Origin: JAAYCI01 sp031549285
GTDB taxonomy: Bacteria > Bacillota > Clostridia > Oscillospirales > Ruminococcaceae
Direction of reading: 5' to 3'
Assembly: GCA_031549285.1 (NCBI GenBank)
Contig: JAVBPZ010000011.1
Location: forward strand, 62,001-126,000
Length of the DNA stretch: 64,000 bases
A program made the translations under genes and the position numbers. Shown here piece by piece: positions 1 to 7,005 of this stretch. Under the pieces are notes generated by a model that did not search any database, was not told the origin of the DNA, and was given only the letters and a program-made list of their open reading frames with translations. Each line of letters opens with the position of its first letter. Position 1 is the first letter of the stretch.

Positions 1-1600
1 CGGCATATTTTTCCCGCAGTTTCGGTTTTTCTATCTTGCCGGTAGGGTTGCGCGGCACAGTATCAAAAATAACCTTGTGCGGCCGCTTATACCGCGGCAG
101 CTCGGCGCAGAATGCCATGATGTCTTCTTCCGTACATTCTTTTCCGGGCTTTGTCTCTACAATCGCCGCAGCAATCTCGCCCAGGCGGTGGTCCGCCAGG
201 CCAATGACCGCCACGTCTTTTATTTTATCGTACCCGCGCAAAAAATCTTCTATCTGCACCGGGTACAGGTTTTCACCGCCGGTAATGATTACGTCCTTTT
301 TACGGTCCACCAGATAGATAAACCCATCCTCATCCTCGCGGGCCATGTCCCCGGTATGCAGCCATCCGTTCTTCAGCACCGCGGCGGTCGCCTCCGGGTC
401 TTTGTAGTAGCATTTCATCACGCCGGGGCCGGCCACCGCCAGCTCCCCCACCTTACCCTGCGGCACTGGGCTGCCGGCCTCGTCCACGATCTTCGTCTGC
501 CAGCCGTGCCCCGCTTTGCCAATGGCCCCCACCTTGTGAATATTTTCGATGCCCAAATGTACACTACCGGGGCCAATGGATTCCGACAATCCATAGTTTG
601 TGTCATACTCGTGCGCGGGAAAAATTTCTTTCCAGCGACGAATCAGGCTGGGTGGCACCGGCTGTGCGCCAATGTGCATCAGCCGCCAATGGCTCAGGTC
701 GTAATCCGCCAGGTTCACCTCGCCGCTTTCAATCGCATCCAGTATGTCCTGCGCCCACGGCACCAACAACCACACAATGGTTGCTTTTTCGTTCGACGCC
801 GCCTCCAAAATCCAGCGAGGTTTGGTGCCGCGCAGCAAAATAGCCTTGCTGCCGGACAGCAGGCTGCCGAACCAGTGCATCTTGGCGCCGGTGTGGTACA
901 GCGGCGGAATGCACAAAAATACGTCGTCGCGCGCCTGGCCATGGTGGGCCTGCTCGGTAACGGCGGCGCACATCAGGCTTTCCCCGGTATGCAAAATCGC
1001 TTTTGGGAAACCGGTGGTGCCAGAGGAAAAATAGATGGCGGCATCTTCGGCATCGGAAAGAGATACCGCCGGCTTGTCCTTTGGCTGTTGTTCCGCCAGT
1101 GCCGCGTAATTTCCCGCAAAGGCCGGGCCATCCTGCCCCACAAAAAGATACTGTTTTACCTGCGGCATTTTGTCTTTCACCGCTTCCACCCGGTCGATAA
1201 ACTCCGGGCCAAAAATCAACATGGACACGTCGGCCAAATCTGCACAATAGCGTATTTCCTCCGCCGTATAGCGAAAATTCAGCGGCACCACAATGACCCC
1301 GGTTTTCAGAATGCCAAAATAGATGGGCAGCCATTCAATGCAGTTCATCAGCAGAATGGCGACCTTGTCCCCTTTGCCAAGCCCCTGGCCAATCAGGTAA
1401 TTCGCGAACTGGTTCGCCTTGTCGTCGAACATGCGCCAGGTCATCTCCTTGCGATATGGCGACTCGTCTCCCGGCTCCACCAGCTGGTACTCTTTCCATG
1501 ACACGTCATGCTTTTCGCTCAGTTCCGGGTTAATCTCTACCAAACATACCTCGTCCCCATACTGCGCCGCGTTCCGCTCTAAAAAATCTGTGATCGGCAT
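1..1600 (-). CDS. AMP-forming acyl-CoA synthetase, C-terminus cut by window edge
   Basis: Class I adenylate-forming ligase: it activates a carboxylic acid as acyl-AMP and transfers it to CoA in the cytoplasm. Read from the ATG at 1600, about 533 residues are visible and the frame is still open at base 1, so only a short C-terminus should be missing. Visible core motifs are the phosphate-binding YFSSGTTGFPKA (about residue 185), an A5-type YGLSES (about 333), a GDM..DEDG stretch followed by DRKKDVIITGGENLYP (about 415-440) and the catalytic-lysine motif NPTGKIEK (about 520). The substrate cannot be read from sequence. The gene sits directly behind a T-box leader whose specifier codon reads UAC (Tyr), which is unusual for this family. 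An acid derived from amino-acid breakdown, such as an aromatic acid, is a reasonable but unproven substrate. Confidence 0.9.
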   Translation of the reverse strand, partial: MPITDFLERNAAQYGDEVCLVEINPELSEKHDVSWKEYQLVEPGDESPYRKEMTWRMFDDKANQFANYLIGQGLGKGDKVAILLMNCIEWLPIYFGILKTGVIVVPLNFRYTAEEIRYCADLADVSMLIFGPEFIDRVEAVKDKMPQVKQYLFVGQDGPAFAGNYAALAEQQPKDKPAVSLSDAEDAAIYFSSGTTGFPKAILHTGESLMCAAVTEQAHHGQARDDVFLCIPPLYHTGAKMHWFGSLLSGSKAILLRGTKPRWILEAASNEKATIVWLLVPWAQDILDAIESGEVNLADYDLSHWRLMHIGAQPVPPSLIRRWKEIFPAHEYDTNYGLSESIGPGSVHLGIENIHKVGAIGKAGHGWQTKIVDEAGSPVPQGKVGELAVAGPGVMKCYYKDPEATAAVLKNGWLHTGDMAREDEDGFIYLVDRKKDVIITGGENLYPVQIEDFLRGYDKIKDVAVIGLADHRLGEIAAAIVETKPGKECTEEDIMAFCAELPRYKRPHKVIFDTVPRNPTGKIEKPKLREKYA

Positions 1601-1654
1601 GATACTCCCCTACTCCTTTTTTACGGATTTACATCCATCTGTATTTCTGTTTCC

Positions 1655-1687
1655 AAACAAAAAAGCCCGTCCTTCGCAAAAGGACGA
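1655..1687 (-). terminator. T-box leader terminator
   Basis: On the minus strand CGTCCTTTTGCGAAGGACGGGC forms a stem followed by a T-rich run. It lies just after the T-box antiterminator sequence and about 55 bases before the acyl-CoA synthetase start, as expected for transcriptional T-box control. Confidence 0.85.
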
Positions 1688-1947
1688 GCAACTGCCCGTG
1701 GTACCACCTCATGTTCACGCCCGGCTTGCGCCGGCCGCCTTTGGGGGTACAGGCCCAAACAGCAGGCCGCACCCCGGCAGTATAACGGCCGCCAGCCGTC
1801 ACCGCCTACGGGTACATGTTCAGCGGGAAGCTAAAAGAGGTATTCACTATTTGCCCGCCATGCACCTCTCATCAACCGGTTACTTTCTTTTTGGCGGCGG
1901 CAAACGTTACTTGGTCTTCATCATTGCTTTTGTTCTATGTGAGATTA
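1655..1947 (-). promoter_or_regulatory. T-box leader, specifier UAC (Tyr)
   Basis: Minus-strand leader of about 290 nt that senses uncharged tRNA. The 5' part has GATGAAGA followed by the AGTA of the Stem I bulge. The distal part has GGTTGATGAG (a GNUG-type loop element). The specifier region reads GTGAA-TAC-CTCTTTTAGC, which aligns position for position with the Phe leader in this window (GTGAAG-TTC-CCTTCCGAGC). That puts the specifier codon at 1842-1840 and makes it UAC (Tyr). The T-box antiterminator GAGGTGGTACCACGGG lies at 1710-1695 and its UGGU fits an A73 tRNA. A terminator follows. Confidence 0.85.
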
Positions 1948-1953
1948 CTACCT

Positions 1954-1982
1954 ATTATAGGGGCCGCGCGGCGGTTCGTCAA
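1954..1982 (-). promoter_or_regulatory. Sigma-A promoter for the T-box/acyl-CoA synthetase transcript
   Basis: TTGACG (1982-1977), a 17-base spacer and TATAAT (1959-1954) on the minus strand, placing the transcript start about 7 bases before the leader's Stem I region. The bases from here to the lipase gene end at 2087 show nothing else. Confidence 0.85.
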
Positions 1983-2086
1983 GAGGGGACGGCGCCGGTT
2001 TTTTCTTCGGCAGAAAAATTTCATTTTCTCCCATTCCATTTTCTCCCTGCCAGATTGCCGCCGTCCACGAATCGAACGGCGCGTCC

Positions 2087-3568
2087 TCATGCACTTGGCA
2101 CCAGTGACTCCGCAATGCCTTCCAGCAACACAGACAACTCATTTAATCTTTCTGTTTTTTCCTGCATTGTTGCACTATACTGCTCGTCCAGTGAATACAC
2201 TTCTGAAAAAATATTCTCAATTGTCTCTCTTGTGGCATCATTTACGTCTATCACCTTACGGAAATATTCGTCCATCTTGTCGGTGTAGTCCTCCACGTTT
2301 AGCCCGCCAAACAAACCGCTGATGGAATACCACACATCCCATCTGGTAATGTTCCACCATGGCTCTTCGCTGACCTCGTCAACCGTATTTAACAACAGTT
2401 GTTTGGTGTCTTCGCTGAAATCCCGCAGGGTACTTTTTGTCTTTGAGGCATTGTAAACAGCCGTAAGGAGGAACAATGTATTCATCTTTCCGGGGTCTTC
2501 AAACAGGAACATCACCTCATTGGCTGCTTCCACCCCCATTGCCTCTACCAATATTGCATACAAATCTTCCAGCATCACCTCATAGGCTTCTGGGTCAGAT
2601 TTTTTTAATTCCTTTAGATATGCCCGCAGCTCCGTTATCATCTGACCGATTTGCTCGTTATGAATCAGCGCTTGCAAACCTATGTCCCAACCACTGGACT
2701 CGGGGTCAAAGATCACCGCCACCAGCTGCGCAAAGGCTTCTACCATAATGATTCTTTTATATCCCGACACGTTGCTGACCAAATGCACGGTAAACCCGTT
2801 CAGCATATCCATGGCGGGGCTGCGTGGGACCGCCTCGCCAAAGGAAAGCTGCAGCTCCCACTCGCCGGTCGCGGTGTTATACTCCCAGCAAAACATCGAA
2901 ATAGGCGCATGGTATTCCGAAAACCCGCCAATCCCAAATCCATTTTTGTAGTAGCTGGCGTCGCCCGCAATAGAATACAGCAAAATGTTTACAAAGTCGC
3001 GGTAATGAGAGCGAGAATGGATCAGGCCGCTGCGTTCATCAATCAAATCTCCATATTTTTCAATGAACTCATTGGAAAACCCCTGTCCGTCAAAGGAAAA
3101 GCAAGCCGAGGCTTTGGTGGAAAGGATGGTTACGTACATTGCCTTGTTCCCACCTTTGGAGTGCCCGGTCACGATAATGTCCTCATAGGGAAGGGATTCG
3201 AACCATTCCAGCGCGCGTCGTTGCTGCTCGGTATCGGAGTATTCGGCCCCTCTCACGTTATCCGCCCATTCATCCGCCGTACCCATAAACACAACAATCG
3301 CCTGCCCCGAGGGATCCACAAAACAGGCCATCACCGCCTTGGTCTCCTCTTCCACATTCAGGTTGGCCATAGTCAGGCTGCACAGGTAGGGGTCAGCTTT
3401 TGCCGCCTCCCACAGCGCCTGCCACTCTTCGTCGGTGGTGGCGGCCTCGCCGTTGGTGGGGGGTGGGCCTTTTAATATTTCTCCAATTGTTTTCTTCTCA
3501 TTTTCAGGCATTGAAAAAGCCGGACTATATATAAGGCAGTTCAAAAGCAATAGCTGCTCTTCACTCAT
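2087..3568 (-). CDS. Putative T7SS lipase effector: N-terminal Mbeg1-like lipase, C-terminal helical domain
   Basis: 493 residues with no signal peptide. Residues about 80-230 form an alpha/beta-hydrolase (DUF2974/Mbeg1-like) domain with nucleophile elbow GHSKGG (Ser137), a likely acid in SFDGQGF (Asp160) and a likely His in SEYHAP (His220). From about residue 270 to the end it is mostly predicted helix, rich in charged heptad-like stretches, like the secretion/partner domains of T7SS substrates. The start codon overlaps the stop of the upstream lipoprotein (ATGA), so the two are translationally coupled. Upstream genes encode a WXG100 protein and small helical proteins. The domain order matches TslA of S. 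aureus, a secreted lipase toxin with reversed arrangement. Toxin function and secretion are inferred, and no EssC-type machinery lies in the window. Confidence 0.75.
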   Translation of the reverse strand: MSEEQLLLLNCLIYSPAFSMPENEKKTIGEILKGPPPTNGEAATTDEEWQALWEAAKADPYLCSLTMANLNVEEETKAVMACFVDPSGQAIVVFMGTADEWADNVRGAEYSDTEQQRRALEWFESLPYEDIIVTGHSKGGNKAMYVTILSTKASACFSFDGQGFSNEFIEKYGDLIDERSGLIHSRSHYRDFVNILLYSIAGDASYYKNGFGIGGFSEYHAPISMFCWEYNTATGEWELQLSFGEAVPRSPAMDMLNGFTVHLVSNVSGYKRIIMVEAFAQLVAVIFDPESSGWDIGLQALIHNEQIGQMITELRAYLKELKKSDPEAYEVMLEDLYAILVEAMGVEAANEVMFLFEDPGKMNTLFLLTAVYNASKTKSTLRDFSEDTKQLLLNTVDEVSEEPWWNITRWDVWYSISGLFGGLNVEDYTDKMDEYFRKVIDVNDATRETIENIFSEVYSLDEQYSATMQEKTERLNELSVLLEGIAESLVPSA

Positions 3569-4266
3569 AATATTTCTCCTCGTATACCATCAACTGTAGA
3601 AATTTCAGCAATCAGGTAGTTGTTAGAGGTGTCGTGCAAGTTATTCCGGTTCGCTGACACATATCCATCGTGCCGTGCTAAAAAAATTCGAAGCTCAAAG
3701 TCGGAATGGGGCCACACAGATAAAATCGATTCTTCCAGCGCCACAAAGTTCTCGACACTGCCAAACAGATTTTCATCGACCAACACCCAGGTGATATGCC
3801 GCGGCATCTGGTTGCTCTCAAACAGTTCCCTCCACAAAGACGGGTCCGTTATTTCATTCGAAAACGGATCTTTCTGGCTGGGATAAAAGACCTTACAATC
3901 ACTGAAAAAAGGCTCCAGGGTGTTTTTTATCTCCGCCTCATACTCGTCCCGTATCAGGCACCAGTAATAGGTATCTTCAAAACGGTATTCGCCGTTGTCC
4001 TCCCTGTATCTATGCACCCAGAACTCGTCCTTGGTCCCATCCGGCAGCACGATATAGTAGCTTTGCTGGTCATAGGGGTATATCCAGCTTTCGCTTATGG
4101 CGCCATACCCCTCATACTCAAACTTGCCATATTTGTCTTCCAGGTGCTTTGCCATCTGCCGTTCACATATTTCTTTGTCGCTCATAAACATGGTGCATCC
4201 CCCCATTCCTATGGTTAGTGTTGCCAGCAACAGCAGGCTAATTATTTTTAGCATTCGTTTTTTCAT
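3565..4266 (-). CDS. Lipoprotein B, candidate immunity protein for the lipase effector
   Basis: 233-residue lipoprotein starting MKKRMLKIISLLLLA, with lipobox IGMGGC (Cys24) predicting a diacylglyceryl-anchored outer-face protein. The start at 4266 is chosen because AAGGA lies just upstream and the signal peptide begins there; the frame extends further upstream without sense. It is nearly identical to lipoprotein A (4556-5257) over the first roughly 180 residues and then diverges sharply over the last 55 or so. It is coupled to the full effector by an ATGA overlap. In the S. aureus TslA system the neighbouring lipoprotein is the immunity factor, so that role is inferred here. The family is otherwise not recognised. 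Confidence 0.75.
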   Translation of the reverse strand: MKKRMLKIISLLLLATLTIGMGGCTMFMSDKEICERQMAKHLEDKYGKFEYEGYGAISESWIYPYDQQSYYIVLPDGTKDEFWVHRYREDNGEYRFEDTYYWCLIRDEYEAEIKNTLEPFFSDCKVFYPSQKDPFSNEITDPSLWRELFESNQMPRHITWVLVDENLFGSVENFVALEESILSVWPHSDFELRIFLARHDGYVSANRNNLHDTSNNYLIAEISTVDGIRGEIL

Positions 4267-4283
4267 TGTTTTTTTCCTTACAT

Positions 4284-4559
4284 CTATACTTGCGCTGTAA
4301 CAGCCACAAAACAGGCCATCACCGCCTTGGTATCGCTTTCCACATTCAGGTTGGCCATTGTCAGGCTGCACAGGTAGGGGTCAGCTTTTGCCGCCTCCCA
4401 CAGCGCCTGCCACTCTTCGTCGGTGGTGGCGGCCTCGCCGTTGGTGGGGGGTGGGTTTTCCGCCAAGATTTGTCCAATAGTTTTAGTTCCATTTTGGGGT
4501 GCCGAAAAGGCCGGGCTATAGATTAGGCAGTTTAAGAGTAGCAACTGTTCCTCACTCAT
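4284..4559 (-). pseudogene. Truncated copy of the lipase effector N-terminus
   Basis: 91-residue remnant. Its first 83 residues match the N-terminus of the full effector (MSEEQLLLLNCLIYSPAFS, then small changes, then identical from TNGEAATTDEEWQ onward), and it switches right after MACFV to unrelated AVTAQV and a stop. The switch lies in the 12-base sequence CCACAAAACAGG, which is also present in the full effector gene (3318-3329) and upstream of lipoprotein A (5294-5305). It lacks the whole catalytic domain. It keeps the ATGA coupling to the lipoprotein before it. It could still be translated, but no function is evident. Confidence 0.85.
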
Positions 4560-5305
4560 GATTCATCCACCTCCTTTAATGGCCAGGGTGTGTAAATTTC
4601 GGCAAGAAAATCATCACTACAATCATATTGGTTATCCCTGTTTGCTATCAAATAGGTATCGTGCTGTACTCGAAAAATGCGAAGTTGGATTTCCGGATGT
4701 CGCCAGGCAGCTACTACAGGCTTTTCCAGCGCCATGAAGTCCGATTCACTGCTAAATAAATTTTCATCGACAAACACCCAAACGATATGTCGCGGCATCT
4801 GGTTGGTCTCAAACAGTTCCCTCCACAAAGACGGGTCCGTTATTTCATTCGAAAACGGATCATTTTGGCTGGAATAGAAAACCTTGCAATCACTAAAAAA
4901 AGGCTGCAATGTCTTCTTAATCTCTGCTTCATATTCATCCCGTATCAGGCACCAGTAATAGGTATCTTCAAAACGGTATTCGCCGTTGTCCTCCTTGTAT
5001 CTGTGCACCCAGAACTCGTCCTTGGTTCCGTCCGGCAGCACGATATAGTAGCTTTGCTGGTCATAGGGGTATATCCAGCTTTCGCTTATGGCGCCATACC
5101 CCTCATACTCAAACTTGCCATATTTGTCTTCCAGGTGCTTTGCCATCTGCCATTCACATATTTCTTTGTCGCTCATAAGCATGGTGCATCCGCCCATTCC
5201 TATGGCTAGTGTTGCCAGCAACAGCAGGCTGATTATTTTCAGCATTCGTTTTTTCATTGTTTTTTCCTTACATCTATACTTGCGCTGTAACAGCCACAAA
5301 ACAGG
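4304..5305. repeat. Tandem duplication, unit about 990 bp
   Basis: The 12-base sequence CCACAAAACAGG occurs at 3318-3329, 4304-4315 and 5294-5305, spaced 986 and 990 bases. Sequence between successive copies is largely the same: a lipoprotein gene plus the first third of the effector ORF's N-terminal region. The pattern is what unequal recombination at this microhomology would leave. Confidence 0.85.
4556..5257 (-). CDS. Lipoprotein A, paralogue of lipoprotein B (possible orphan immunity protein)
   Basis: 233 residues, signal peptide with lipobox IGMGGC (Cys24), start at 5257 set by the AAGGA seven bases upstream. It duplicates lipoprotein B: long identical stretches such as YGAISESWIYPYDQQSYY in the first three quarters, then a divergent C-terminus ending KEVDES. 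Its partner effector downstream is truncated after 83 residues, so if the lipoprotein is an immunity protein it is now an orphan. Retained orphan immunity genes are common in toxin loci and can protect against rival strains; that reading is inference. Confidence 0.7.
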   Translation of the reverse strand: MKKRMLKIISLLLLATLAIGMGGCTMLMSDKEICEWQMAKHLEDKYGKFEYEGYGAISESWIYPYDQQSYYIVLPDGTKDEFWVHRYKEDNGEYRFEDTYYWCLIRDEYEAEIKKTLQPFFSDCKVFYSSQNDPFSNEITDPSLWRELFETNQMPRHIVWVFVDENLFSSESDFMALEKPVVAAWRHPEIQLRIFRVQHDTYLIANRDNQYDCSDDFLAEIYTPWPLKEVDES

Positions 5306-5327
5306 TACACCGACCTGAAAGGCAAGG

Positions 5328-5624
5328 TTATCGGCTGCCCATACCACCTGTGACAGCCGATGTCTGTTCTTCCTCTTCAAAACGCAAGCCAATAGCATTT
5401 GCTATGCGCGCTGTTTGGGATACCACCGCCACAAATTGCATCTCAAAATGGGACATCTCTTTGTACAACTCATTGATAGCATTGGACATCTTCCCGCTGC
5501 TTTTGTCAATCAAGTCCACAAAACGAAAATGCTGGTTCAGGTTGCCCACCATATTTTCTTCCAGTGCATACAAATCCCCCACCGCCTGGGACAAAGAGGT
5601 GTAGTCAATCATAATATCCTGCAT
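5328..5624 (-). CDS. Small helical protein, possible effector partner/chaperone
   Basis: 98 residues, all-helical in appearance, with no membrane segment and no cysteine motif. The start is taken at the ATG at 5624 (MQDIMIDYTS) because AAGGAG lies eight bases before it; an in-frame ATG six codons upstream overlaps that ribosome site. In T7SS operons for LXG-type and TslA-type effectors, one or two small helical proteins bind the effector's helical domain and pair with it for export. Position and size fit that role, but sequence alone does not prove it. Confidence 0.6.
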   Translation of the reverse strand: MQDIMIDYTSLSQAVGDLYALEENMVGNLNQHFRFVDLIDKSSGKMSNAINELYKEMSHFEMQFVAVVSQTARIANAIGLRFEEEEQTSAVTGGMGSR

Positions 5625-5657
5625 CTCACAACACTCCTTCATACCTATGTAACCACA

Positions 5658-5951
5658 TTAATACAAAAAGCTGTCCGCTTCATCAATTTTTTCTGTAAAT
5701 TCCGTTATGTGCGTCGCAGCATTTTCAAGGATGCTTTCCACATTTTCCGGCAAACTTTCCACTTTACTCAAAATCCCCTCAAACCCGCTGGCAATACGCT
5801 GGTCCTGCACCGAATTTTCCAAGATGAAGCGTAAAATTTTCACGTAGTATGCACTGCATTCAGACAAGTGGTTCGCCAGTTGCTTTACATGGTGCTCCGC
5901 GTACAAATAATCCCCTTCGTCCACAATCAGGATACTTTCATCGCTTGGCAT
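5658..5951 (-). CDS. Small helical protein, possible effector partner/chaperone
   Basis: 97 residues, acidic and helical, beginning MPSDESILIVDEG and ending DEADSFLY. The start at 5951 is preferred because AAAGGAGG sits nine bases before it; the longer reading adds only an arginine-rich stretch that is the upstream gene in another frame. It overlaps the 3' end of the preceding coiled-coil gene by 14 bases, so the two are probably translated together. Likely a second partner of the effector's C-terminal domain, by analogy with TlaA-type proteins; no family is firmly recognised. Confidence 0.6.
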   Translation of the reverse strand: MPSDESILIVDEGDYLYAEHHVKQLANHLSECSAYYVKILRFILENSVQDQRIASGFEGILSKVESLPENVESILENAATHITEFTEKIDEADSFLY

Positions 5952-6417
5952 TTTTCGCCGCCTCCTTTGCCGCCCATTCCTCCGCCGCACGCCGTTCCGC
6001 TTCCACTGCAGCAGAATATTCGCTTATCAGCGAAGAAATTTCATTTTTGAGTATGGATATTTGCAGCGTAAGTTCTTCTATCTGGTCATTCAGCTTGCGC
6101 AACACCTTTTTGGCAGATTCTTTGATGGAATAAATGTTTCCCCATGCTTTTTCGCACTCTTCCCCTTCAAAGTATGTTCGTGTTTTCTCCGCATATCTTT
6201 CCGCGGATTTTGATATCTCAAACAAAGATGATAGAGACGCTACTTTTTGCTTTTTGTAAGTCAGTGATTCCGCAAAGCGCGTTTCCCGCTTGTTTACATC
6301 AGTAGCAAAATTCTCTACCCCTATTTCTTCCTCCAAAAGCTTTTTTAGCTCGTTGTTCTTTTGAAGCAAATCCGCTTCCTTTTGCCGGATAAGTAGCTGA
6401 ATTGATGCACTGCTCAT
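5938..6417 (-). CDS. Coiled-coil protein in the T7SS cassette
   Basis: 159 residues with two long helical, charged regions (about 5-35 and 85-155) consistent with coiled coils, and an Ala/Lys-rich tail. The start is set at 6417 by AAAGGGG seven bases upstream. It resembles the DUF5082-type helical proteins found next to WXG100 genes and LXG effectors, but the match is by architecture rather than by a defining motif. It stands second in the operon after the WXG100 gene and overlaps the next gene. Confidence 0.6.
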   Translation of the reverse strand: MSSASIQLLIRQKEADLLQKNNELKKLLEEEIGVENFATDVNKRETRFAESLTYKKQKVASLSSLFEISKSAERYAEKTRTYFEGEECEKAWGNIYSIKESAKKVLRKLNDQIEELTLQISILKNEISSLISEYSAAVEAERRAAEEWAAKEAAKNAKR

Positions 6418-6458
6418 ATGGCAACCCCTTTCCACGTTTGTAGTATAGCAGCAAAAAG

Positions 6459-6749
6459 CTAACCTTGAAACTGGTTTGCCATATCCTGATCCGCTACTTC
6501 AAAGCGAGTAGCGGAATCGTCTAATGCTTTTGCTATCTCACGAATCAGCTCTTCCGCTTGTGTAAACGCAGGGCGCAGCGTACGGTATGTCTCAATAAAA
6601 CTTTGGCTCGACAGGCCCTCCCACTCTTCCGGCAACTTCTCAATATACCCATCCATCACTGCAGCGATATCATGCAGCTTTTGCGCCTCGTCTTTATACT
6701 GGCCAGCCCTGTCCCGCACCGCTTCAACGGAAATGTGTATCTTCGCCAC
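6459..6749 (-). CDS. WXG100 family protein (EsxA-like)
   Basis: 96 residues, the usual length for the family, forming a helical hairpin with the turn motif EEWEG (Trp43-Glu44-Gly45). WXG100 proteins are secreted as dimers by the type VII system and are often co-secreted with effectors. It starts at GTG 6749, preceded by AGGGGGAG. It is the first gene of the minus-strand operon that ends in the lipase effector, with a promoter just upstream. The secretion ATPase and membrane components are not in this window. Confidence 0.85.
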   Translation of the reverse strand: MAKIHISVEAVRDRAGQYKDEAQKLHDIAAVMDGYIEKLPEEWEGLSSQSFIETYRTLRPAFTQAEELIREIAKALDDSATRFEVADQDMANQFQG

Positions 6750-6819
6750 TTTTTCTCCCCCTAAAACAGATATTTTTTTACCTCAGAACTCCTTTAAAAT
6801 ACGATGATACTTTCTATTT

Positions 6820-6848
6820 AGTATATAGTATTCTACGCACAATATCAA
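6820..6848 (-). promoter_or_regulatory. Promoter of the T7SS cassette
   Basis: TTGATA (6848-6843), 17-base spacer and TATACT (6825-6820) on the minus strand, about 70 bases ahead of the WXG100 start. It is divergent from glnA. Confidence 0.75.
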
Positions 6849-6908
6849 TAATTGCTCCTCTTTTGTTGAGCCCTGTTGACCGCCCTATCCGCCACCATTT
6901 TGTGCACA

Positions 6909-6928
6909 TTGCATTGGTGGGTATGCAA
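6909..6928. repeat. Inverted repeat upstream of glnA
   Basis: TTGCAT, eight bases, ATGCAA: a perfect dyad between the divergent T7SS and glnA genes, about 80 bases before glnA. It could be an operator, but no regulator is identified. Confidence 0.4.
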
Positions 6929-7005
6929 AAATCTTCGCTTCCTATTTCAAGGTATTGATGCTACAATGTTATTGTTTGAGTGCTGCTATTCTAGGAGGAA
7001 TGTTC

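Noticed and set aside
77..1501. 474-residue open frame on the plus strand
   Set aside because: It lies antisense to the acyl-CoA synthetase, whose motifs are intact, and its protein is Arg/His/Gln-rich without family motifs.
1811..1820. ATG (Met) as T-box specifier in the sequence preceding TAGGC
   Set aside because: Alignment with the Phe leader shows the specifier lies earlier, in GTGAA-TAC. The ATG falls after Stem I, next to Stem II.
6955..7005. Upstream extension of glnA by 17 residues
   Set aside because: AGGAGG lies inside it, and the ATG at 7006 has correct spacing and matches the family start.
6770..7005. Glutamine riboswitch ahead of glnA
   Set aside because: Only a short dyad is seen; the conserved glnA-motif sequences were not found by eye.
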